A stretch of DNA of 49,161 bases from Rhizobium sp. Q54 (GTDB taxonomy: Bacteria; Pseudomonadota; Alphaproteobacteria; Rhizobiales; Xanthobacteraceae), in the NCBI GenBank assembly GCA_945870035.1, contig CAMBQQ010000021.1:1-49161 (forward strand), written 5' to 3'. The position numbers and the translations under genes are program-made. This document shows, piece after piece, positions 43,472 through 49,161 of the stretch. Below the pieces are notes generated by a model that was not told the origin of the DNA, made no database searches, and worked only from the letters and a program-made list of their open reading frames with translations. The number at the start of each line of letters is the position of its first letter. The stretch's first letter is position 1.

Positions 43472-45772
43472 ATGGCCGCGATGAAATTCGGATTCGGTCA
43501 GGCGCTCACCCGCAAGGAAGACGACCCGCTGCTGCGCGGCCAGGGCCAGTATGTTGCCGACATTTCCCCGCAAGGCGCGCTGCACGCCGTGGTGCTGCGC
43601 TCGACGCGTGCGCATGCCAATTTCAGCATTGGCGATCTTGCCGCCATCAAGAAAATGAAGGGCGTGCGGCTGGTGCTGACTGGCGCCGACACCGGCAATC
43701 TCGGTCCGCTGCCGACGCCCGGCGTGCTCGCCGGTGTCGATATCGACGTGCCGCATTATCCCATTCTCGCGCTCGATATCGTTCGTCATGTCGGCGACGC
43801 CATCGCCTTCGTCGTCGCCGATACTTTGGAGCAGGCGAAAGACGCCGCTGAGGCGATCGCGGTCGATTACAAGCCGCTGCCGCATGTCATCGGCGCCATC
43901 GCCGCGTTGAAGCCCGGTGCGCCGCAGGTCTGGGCCGACCGGCCCAATCTCGCTTTCGAGACGACGGCGGGCGACGAGGCCGCAACTAAAAATGCCTTCG
44001 CTTCCGCGGCGCGCACTATTTCGACGACGATCATCAACCAGCGCCTTGTCACCAACTACATGGATACGCGCGGCGTCATCGCCGAATACGATGGCGAGCG
44101 TTACACGCTCACCCTCGGCAGCCAGGGCAGCCACATCATCCGCGACATCATTTGCGGCGACGTGCTCAAGCTGCCGCTCGATAGAATGCGCGTCATCACG
44201 CCGGATGTCGGCGGCGGCTTCGGCACCAAATTGTTTCCGTACCGCGAATACGCGCTTGCCGCTGTCGCGGCGGAAAAAACCCGCAAGCCGGTGAAATGGG
44301 TTTGCGACCGCAGCGAACATTTCCTCGGCGACAGCCATGGCCGCGATAACATCTCGACCGCGACATTGGCCATCGATGACAAGGGCAAGTTCCTCGCGCT
44401 CGACATCGATATCGTCGCCGACATGGGCGCGTATCTGTCGTGCTACGCGCCTTACATTCCGTGGCTTGGCGTCGGCATGGCGACCGGGCCTTACGGCATC
44501 CCGGTGGCGCATATCCGTCTGCGCGCCGCTTACACCAACACCGTGCCGGTCGATGCCTATCGCGGCGCCGGCCGCCCGGAGGCGTCGTATCTCATCGAGC
44601 GCGCGGTCGATACCGTGGCGCGCGAACTGGGCATGACGCAGGACGCCATCCGCCGCAAAAATCTCATCAAGCCGAAGGCGCTGCCCTACACGACGCCGAC
44701 CGGTAAGACCTACGATAGCGGCGACTTTGCCGGCACCATGGCGCGCGCCCAGGAACTGATCGACTGGCCCGGCTTTGCCAAGCGCGCGACGCAATCGAAG
44801 CGTGCCGGCAAGTTGCGCGGTATCGGTATCGGCACATATGTCGAGGCCTGCGGCGCCAACGGCCCGGAGACCGCGCATGTGACGCTCGACCGCGATGGCG
44901 GCGTCACTGTGTTGATCGGCTCGCAATCGACGGGCCAAGGCCACCAGACCTCCTACGCGCAGCTTGTCGCCGAACGTCTCGATCTGCCGCCGGAGCGCGT
45001 GCGCGTCATCCAGGGCGACACCGACAGGATCAAGTCCGGCGCCGGCACCGGCGGTTCCAGCTCGATTCCGGTCGGCGGCGTTTCGGTTGATCGCGCGTCA
45101 ACGACACTGGCCGGACAGCTCAAGGAACTGGCCGCCGATGCGCTCGAGGCCTCCGCCGGCGACATGGAAATTGCCGGCGGCGCGATCAAGGTCGTTGGCA
45201 CCGACAAGTCCATCTCGTTCGCTGACTTGGCCGCGCATCCCAAGGCGACGCCGGAGAAGCTCTCCGCGTCGAAGGATTTCGCTACCGACCTGCCGACCTT
45301 CCCGAACGGCACCCATATCGCCGAGATCGAGATCGATCCGGAAACCGGCGCCACCGAGATTCTCAAATATGTTGTCGTTGACGATTTTGGCGCGACCCTC
45401 AATCCGCTGCTGCTCGCCGGCCAGGTCCATGGCGGGCTGGTGCAGGGCATCGGCCAGGCCTTGATGGAAGACACGGTCTACGACGAGGCGTCGGGACAAC
45501 TCCTGAGCGCGAGCTTCATGGATTACGCCATGCCGCGCGCCAACGGCTCGCCGTTTTTCGTCTTCGAAACCCGCAACACGCCGTGCAAGAACAACCCGCT
45601 TGGCGTCAAGGGCGCGGGCGAAGCCGGCGCCATCGGTTCGTGCCCCGCGGTCATACACGCGGTGATCGACGCCCTCGACCGCGCCTATGGCATCCGCCAC
45701 ATCGACATGCCGGCGACTCCGCAGAAGATCTGGGCGCTGATCCAGCAGAAGCGCAAGGCGAGCGCGGCCTAG
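43472..45772 (+). CDS. Xanthine dehydrogenase/CoxL-family molybdopterin-binding large subunit, orphan
   Basis: 766 residues, aldehyde oxidase/xanthine dehydrogenase superfamily. N-terminal FGFGQALTRKEDDPLLRGQG; FDVGGGFG-type PDVGGGFGTKLFPYREYAL; active-site loop AYRGAGRPEASY (362-373); cofactor-binding GSQSTGQGHQTSYAQ; catalytic Glu717 in VKGAGEAGAIG. The loop is the RGAGR form, not the Cys-containing form of true CO dehydrogenase, so an aldehyde or N-heterocycle substrate is likelier. The usual [2Fe-2S] and FAD subunits are missing on both sides. ATG 43472 has GGAG eight bases upstream; GTG 43466 is less likely. It ends two bases before the convergent dihaem cytochrome gene. Confidence 0.9.
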   Translation: MAAMKFGFGQALTRKEDDPLLRGQGQYVADISPQGALHAVVLRSTRAHANFSIGDLAAIKKMKGVRLVLTGADTGNLGPLPTPGVLAGVDIDVPHYPILALDIVRHVGDAIAFVVADTLEQAKDAAEAIAVDYKPLPHVIGAIAALKPGAPQVWADRPNLAFETTAGDEAATKNAFASAARTISTTIINQRLVTNYMDTRGVIAEYDGERYTLTLGSQGSHIIRDIICGDVLKLPLDRMRVITPDVGGGFGTKLFPYREYALAAVAAEKTRKPVKWVCDRSEHFLGDSHGRDNISTATLAIDDKGKFLALDIDIVADMGAYLSCYAPYIPWLGVGMATGPYGIPVAHIRLRAAYTNTVPVDAYRGAGRPEASYLIERAVDTVARELGMTQDAIRRKNLIKPKALPYTTPTGKTYDSGDFAGTMARAQELIDWPGFAKRATQSKRAGKLRGIGIGTYVEACGANGPETAHVTLDRDGGVTVLIGSQSTGQGHQTSYAQLVAERLDLPPERVRVIQGDTDRIKSGAGTGGSSSIPVGGVSVDRASTTLAGQLKELAADALEASAGDMEIAGGAIKVVGTDKSISFADLAAHPKATPEKLSASKDFATDLPTFPNGTHIAEIEIDPETGATEILKYVVVDDFGATLNPLLLAGQVHGGLVQGIGQALMEDTVYDEASGQLLSASFMDYAMPRANGSPFFVFETRNTPCKNNPLGVKGAGEAGAIGSCPAVIHAVIDALDRAYGIRHIDMPATPQKIWALIQQKRKASAA

Positions 45773-45774
45773 CG

Positions 45775-46656
45775 TTACTTCACCTTCTTCGTCACCGTCG
45801 TCGGCAAAGGCGGCAACGCCTTGAGGTAGGCCGCGATCGCTTCGCGGTCCTCGTCCCGCATCTTGCCAGTGCTGTTGCGGACGACCTCGCCCATTTCGCC
45901 GCTGAATGTGCCGCCCTCAGGCAGCGTGCCGGTCTCCAGCGCATCGACGATATCGGCGGCCGACCAGTCGGCGAGGCCGGTCTTGTCCGGCGTCAGGTTT
46001 GACGCGACCAGATCGCCGACCGGCATGCGCGCGCCGGACAGCCATTGCTTGCGCTCGAGCCCGCCGAGCATGTCGCGTGGCGTGTGGCATTCGCCGCAAT
46101 GGGTCAGCGCCTGCACCAGATAGGCGCCCCTGTTCCATTGCGCGTCGCGGCTGGCGTCGGCTTTATATTCACCGGCCTCGAAGTTGAGCCACTTCCACGG
46201 GATCAGGCTGGCGCGGATCGAATAGGGAAAGTTCAGCTCATGCGCGCGGCTTGGCTTCTTCGATGGCGGCACCGTCGCCAGATAGGCTCTCAAATCGGTG
46301 AGGTCCTGCGTGGTCATCTTGGTATAGGCCGGATACGGAAATACCGGATAGTAATGCTGGCCGCTTGGCGACACGCCTTCGCGCAACGCTCGGATGAAAT
46401 CCGCGTTTGACCATTGGCCGATGCCGAACTCCGGATCGGGCGTGATGTTCGGCGCATAGAAAACGCCGAACGGCGTTTTCAGCGCCGGCCCGCCGGCCAT
46501 CGGCGCGCCGCCTTCCTCGGTATGACAGGCCAAGCAGCCCGCGGCGTCGAATATATATTTGCCGCGATCGGTCGAAGGCGATTGCGCGCCCACCTCCGCA
46601 CCGGCGGCCGCGATCGACACGGTCGCCGCGCAGATCATTTTAAGAACGAGCCGCAC
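45775..46656 (-). CDS. Dihaem cytochrome c (alcohol/aldehyde dehydrogenase electron acceptor type)
   Basis: About 293 residues, exported. Two haem c sites: CLACH (41-45) and CGECH (187-191), each in a class I domain, with candidate Met ligands downstream. FYAPNITPDPEFGIGQWSNA and VASNLTPDKTGLADWSAADI are the repeated blocks typical of cytochrome subunits of membrane alcohol, aldehyde and nicotinate-type dehydrogenases. The start is uncertain: GTG 46656 gives a charged signal peptide (VRLVLKMICAATVS...); ATG 46638 and ATG 46719 are alternatives. Convergent with the molybdenum subunit gene, and 16 bases after the cytochrome c' gene. Confidence 0.9.
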   Translation of the reverse strand: MRLVLKMICAATVSIAAAGAEVGAQSPSTDRGKYIFDAAGCLACHTEEGGAPMAGGPALKTPFGVFYAPNITPDPEFGIGQWSNADFIRALREGVSPSGQHYYPVFPYPAYTKMTTQDLTDLRAYLATVPPSKKPSRAHELNFPYSIRASLIPWKWLNFEAGEYKADASRDAQWNRGAYLVQALTHCGECHTPRDMLGGLERKQWLSGARMPVGDLVASNLTPDKTGLADWSAADIVDALETGTLPEGGTFSGEMGEVVRNSTGKMRDEDREAIAAYLKALPPLPTTVTKKVK

Positions 46657-46672
46657 CGAGGGGGCGTCCGGC

Positions 46673-47167
46673 TTATTCTTCGAAGCGGAATTTGCCGCCG
46701 CTCTTGGACGGCCCGCCATGACAGGCGCCGCAGGCCTCGGCGATTTTCGGCCATGCCGCCTTCATGCCTTCGACATTGCCGGCCTTGGCTGCTTCGGCGA
46801 AGACCGTGGTCTCCGCGACCAGTTTGTTGACCGCGGCGTCGAATTCGGCGCGCTGCGTCCAGATTTCCGGCTTGGCGCGCGTGTCGGGCGCGCCTTCGCG
46901 GCCGCTACCGGCGGGAAACAGCGTGCCGAATTTCTTCATCTGCGCGGCGGCCTCAGTCGCCTTCACCGCCAGCACCTTCGGGTCGCCTTCGCCTTTGGCG
47001 GCTTGCGACATGTCGCGGTAATAGCCGCGCCACAGACCCTTCATGAGGTCTTCGCGCTCTTGGGCGACTTCTTTGGGGCCGGGCGCAGTTTGCGCGTGCA
47101 AAGCGGGGCTTGCCGGGGCGAGGGACAGGATACCGGCGAGCGCGAAGGCCGAAACGATTCGAATCAT
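46673..47167 (-). CDS. Cytochrome c' / c-556 (class II)
   Basis: 164 residues. Signal peptide MIRIVSAFALAGILSLAPAS cleaved near ALHA-25. Four-helix bundle pattern with a single C-terminal haem site CGACH (146-150), the class II arrangement. GTLFPAGSGREGAPDTRAKP and EIWTQRAEFDAAVNKLVAE are standard family blocks. Residues after 150 are short and Gly-rich. Periplasmic; such proteins act in electron transfer or NO binding. Probably co-transcribed with the dihaem cytochrome. Confidence 0.92.
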   Translation of the reverse strand: MIRIVSAFALAGILSLAPASPALHAQTAPGPKEVAQEREDLMKGLWRGYYRDMSQAAKGEGDPKVLAVKATEAAAQMKKFGTLFPAGSGREGAPDTRAKPEIWTQRAEFDAAVNKLVAETTVFAEAAKAGNVEGMKAAWPKIAEACGACHGGPSKSGGKFRFEE

Positions 47168-47382
47168 CGAAAATCTCCAATTGAAAGTGAGCGGTCCGGC
47201 TCTGCTCGTCCGGGCGGATAAGCGTTGCGGCTATGCATCACCTGAGAAACCCCACATCGGTGCCAGTATTCATTCTGGTTCGTGGCAATTCAACGTGGCA
47301 TTTCGCCGATCAACTTGATGTGAGCGCTCGCCAGCCCTTCCGGCGTCCCGGCGGCTCTCCCACCGTGCAAAAACGCGGCTGA

Positions 47383-47404
47383 CCCCCCGCAACAAAAGGG
47401 GGGG
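47383..47404. repeat. C6/G7 stem-loop before the EamA transporter gene
   Basis: Six C (47383-47388) face seven G (47398-47404) across GCAACAAAA. It lies in the 270-base region between the cytochrome c' start and the transporter, 33 bases before its ATG. The rest of that region holds the divergent promoters, but no motif I can assign with confidence. Confidence 0.45.
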
Positions 47405-47437
47405 ACAAGGCAGGCAGCGGCGGTTATTGAGGACGCG

Positions 47438-48385
47438 ATGGCGGCTCCTCCGACTCAACTCCTGACGGCTGTCGGCTTCAAGCTGATCTCGGCGCTGCTG
47501 TTCGCGGCGATGTCGGCGCTCGTGCGCCAGCTCAGCGAATCCACGCCGGTCGGCCAGATCGTGTTCTTCCGTTCGGCTTTCGCGATCCCGCCGGTGCTGC
47601 TGATCTACGCGCTGCGCGGCGAGTTCATGAGCGCCATCCGCACCAACCGGCTGTTCGGCCAGCTCGGCCGCGGCGCGCTCAGCGTCGGCGGCATGTTCAG
47701 CAATTTCGCGGCGTTGGCGCGGTTGCCGCTGGCGGAGGCGACCGCCATCCAGTTCGTTTCGCCGCTGATCACGGTGGCGCTAGCCGCGATCTTCCTCAAG
47801 GAGCGGGTACGCCTGTTCCGCTGGTCGGCGGTGACGGTCGGATTTTTCGGCGTCATGGTCATGCTGATTCCGAATTTCGACGCCGGCCGCTATGCCATGG
47901 CCGGCGCGGCCAGCATCGCCCTGACCGGCTCGCTACTGGCGATCTTCTCGGCGTTCTGCAATGCCGGCACAGTGATCCAGACACGGCGGCTGGCGCAAAG
48001 CGAAGCGACGGCGTCGATCGTCTTCTATTTTTCGCTGATCACCACTTTGGCCGGCGCGGTGACGCTGCCTTTCGCCTGGCACAATCCGACCGGCCTGGAA
48101 TTGACCGGGTTGATCGCCACCGGCGTTCTCGGCGGCATCGCGCATATTTTTCTCACCGAAAGCTATCGCCACGCCACGGCGTCGGTGATCGCGCCGTTCG
48201 ACTATTCGGCGATGCTGTGGGCGCTGCTGCTCGGCTATTGGGTGTTCGGCGAGTTGCCGAGCGTGCTGGTCTATGTCGGCGCTACCATTGTCGCCGCCGC
48301 GGGGCTCGCGGTTATTTTCCGCGAGCGCTGGCTGGGCATGAAGCGCGCGCCCGAAGCCGAAGGCCCGCGAACGCCAGGGATTTAG
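47438..48385 (+). CDS. EamA/DMT-family transporter
   Basis: 315 residues with ten membrane helices in two homologous EamA halves. The first half has LISALLFAAMSALVRQLSES and LPLAEATAIQFVSPLITVAL; the second has VFGELPSVLVYVGATIVAAA and HIFLTESYRHATASVIAPFD. Such proteins export metabolites or amino acids; substrate unknown. ATG 47438 has TGAGGA upstream. The tail after 298 is polar. No operon partner. Confidence 0.9.
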   Translation: MAAPPTQLLTAVGFKLISALLFAAMSALVRQLSESTPVGQIVFFRSAFAIPPVLLIYALRGEFMSAIRTNRLFGQLGRGALSVGGMFSNFAALARLPLAEATAIQFVSPLITVALAAIFLKERVRLFRWSAVTVGFFGVMVMLIPNFDAGRYAMAGAASIALTGSLLAIFSAFCNAGTVIQTRRLAQSEATASIVFYFSLITTLAGAVTLPFAWHNPTGLELTGLIATGVLGGIAHIFLTESYRHATASVIAPFDYSAMLWALLLGYWVFGELPSVLVYVGATIVAAAGLAVIFRERWLGMKRAPEAEGPRTPGI

Positions 48386-48489
48386 GCCGTCCGGCCTGTC
48401 GCGCGTCACTCTAGGGTGATTTTCGCCGGAACTTTCAGTATCTTGCCGCCTGGACCCGTGATTCTGGCGGGGCATGACTGTCGAGGGCT

Positions 48490-49032
48490 ATGGCGGTCGG
48501 GGACACACTCAACGAGCGTAGCGCCGCGCGGCCTTTGCGGGCCGCCGCCTGGCTGCGCCCTTTGCTTTGGGCCACCGTTGCGATTGCCACTCTGGCCGTC
48601 GCCATCGTGCCCGATCTCCTGGACTTGCCCCGTCCTCAGGGCGCGATTGTCCTCGACCGCGCAACTTATACACCGGGCAACGGCAGCGCGCGCGAGGTGA
48701 CAATGCCGCATGCGTTGTATGTCAGCTTCGATGAAGCGCCGCCGTCGATGCGATACGCTTTCACGTTCGCTCTGGATGCGGCTGCACAGGACGATCTGCA
48801 TGTCTTCGTGCCGTCCTTTAACCGGCGCATCAAGCTGGCCGTCAACGGCTCCGATTTTTTTGACAGCGAGACGCAAACGATCTGGACCGGCGCGTTTATC
48901 AGTTCGTCGGCCCTCACTCAGATCCCGCGCGCCCTTCTCGTTGCCGGGCAGAACGTCTTGACGATGGATGTCTTCGACGTCGATCGATTCGCCGTGCCGG
49001 TTCATTTGTCCGAAGGGCACCTCGAAAAATAG
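48490..49032 (+). pseudogene. Membrane-anchored protein truncated by the right-hand IS (GGDEF-type sensor N-terminus?)
   Basis: The native part is 175 codons (48490-49014), ending VPVHLSE. The remaining five codons and the TAG (GHLEK) belong to the IS, whose terminal repeat starts at 49015. There is one N-terminal membrane helix (about 24-46, ATVAIATLAVAIVPDLL), then a periplasmic beta-rich domain: VTMPHALYVSFDEAPPSMRY, FVPSFNRRIKLAVNGS and WTGAFISSSALTQIPRALLV. I associate this arrangement with the sensory N-terminus of membrane diguanylate cyclases in this order (7TMR-DISM-like), but the output domain is missing and the link is a guess. The gene is inactivated or only makes a fragment. Confidence 0.65.
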
Positions 49033-49033
49033 C
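49015..49033 (+). repeat. Terminal inverted repeat, left end of the right IS copy
   Basis: GGGCACCTCGAAAAATAGC, the inverse of 261-279 with one mismatch. It supplies the false stop (TAG at 49030-49032) that closes the truncated upstream frame. Confidence 0.8.
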
Positions 49034-49092
49034 ATGCCCCTCGGCCCCGTGCGAGTCTGCTGCCCTGACGGCATGATTCTAGGAGACTGACG

Positions 49093-49161
49093 ATGGGGCA
49101 GCTCGGATTTTTCGATGCGGATAATCGGCTGGCGGCACTATCGGCGAAAGGCGATCCGCTT
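49093..49161 (+). CDS. IS5-family transposase, N-terminal fragment
   Basis: The first 23 codons, MGQLGFFDADNRLAALSAKG and on, open to the window edge. The start MxxQLGFFDxDxRL is characteristic of one group of IS5-family transposases. The ribosome site AGGAGA lies 7 bases before the ATG. Probably the same element as the fragment at 2-136. Confidence 0.78.
   Translation, partial: MGQLGFFDADNRLAALSAKGDPL

Larger units (their letters stand above)
49015..49161 (+). mobile_element. IS5-family insertion sequence, 5' part (right edge of window)
   Basis: Begins with the 19-base terminal repeat at 49015 and carries the transposase start at 49093. Orientation is the same as the copy at the left edge. 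The insertion lies exactly after codon 175 of the membrane-anchored protein. The remainder is outside the window, so length and completeness are unknown. Confidence 0.85.

Noticed and set aside
43472-45772. Aerobic CO dehydrogenase (CoxL form I)
   Set aside because: The active-site loop is AYRGAGR, without the Cys-containing form I motif, and no CoxM or CoxS is adjacent.
1-49161. A composite transposon made of the two IS copies and everything between
   Set aside because: The cargo is core chromosomal housekeeping and LPS genes, and the copies are directly repeated at the exact edges of the sequence, which fits an assembly break. There is no evidence of joint movement.

Overview
The window looks like chromosomal DNA of a GC-rich alphaproteobacterium of the order Hyphomicrobiales (Rhizobiales), probably close to the Bradyrhizobium / Rhodopseudomonas / Pseudolabrys side of the order. 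This rests on the urease cluster layout, the DUF559 remnant with its '[12 protein letters not shown]' tail, the palindromic repeats, candidate CtrA and GANTC sites, and an alphaproteobacterial-style LPS core cluster. No rRNA, tRNA, CRISPR array or replication origin was seen. Both edges lie inside an IS5-family insertion sequence: its 3' end occupies 1-279 and its 5' end 49015-49161. The terminal inverted repeats match and the two copies have the same orientation, so the window is probably a contig that stops at a repeated IS. Layout: (1) 280-5519, urease: a DUF559 remnant, ureC, a DUF454 membrane protein, ureE, ureF, a secreted protein of unknown function ending in a strong terminator, then ureG. 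ureD, ureA and ureB are not in the window. (2) 5679-12466, an amidase, a convergent MarR regulator and a divergent complete LIV-type ABC importer (binding protein, two permeases, two ATPases). (3) 12495-13594, a 74-residue protein and a fumarylacetoacetase-family hydrolase. (4) 13708-37294, a large envelope-sugar region: an MsbA-like exporter, galE, waaC, kdsD, waaF, hldD, hldE, two FkbM methyltransferases, several glycosyltransferases, a WecA-type polyprenyl-phosphate transferase, a HexNAc-type nucleotide-sugar dehydrogenase, a uronate 4-epimerase, an oxidoreductase/aminotransferase pair for a 3-amino sugar, and manC. Together these supply ADP-heptose, UDP-galactose, an Ara5P isomerase for Kdo, GDP-mannose, uronic and amino sugars, and transferases that assemble them. 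(5) Inside this region, 17831-19827 holds a two-gene membrane haem/redox module preceded by a perfect FNR/FixK box. (6) 37464-48385, murJ, an RND efflux pair, an orphan molybdenum hydroxylase large subunit, a dihaem cytochrome c and a cytochrome c' facing it, and an EamA transporter. (7) 48490-49014, the start of a membrane-anchored protein cut off by the right-hand IS. The best candidate for an undescribed system is the anaerobically controlled EB_dh-like haem protein plus DUF2231-like membrane partner. Next come the orphan molybdenum hydroxylase with its neighbouring cytochromes, and the palindromic element translated in frame as part of UreF.
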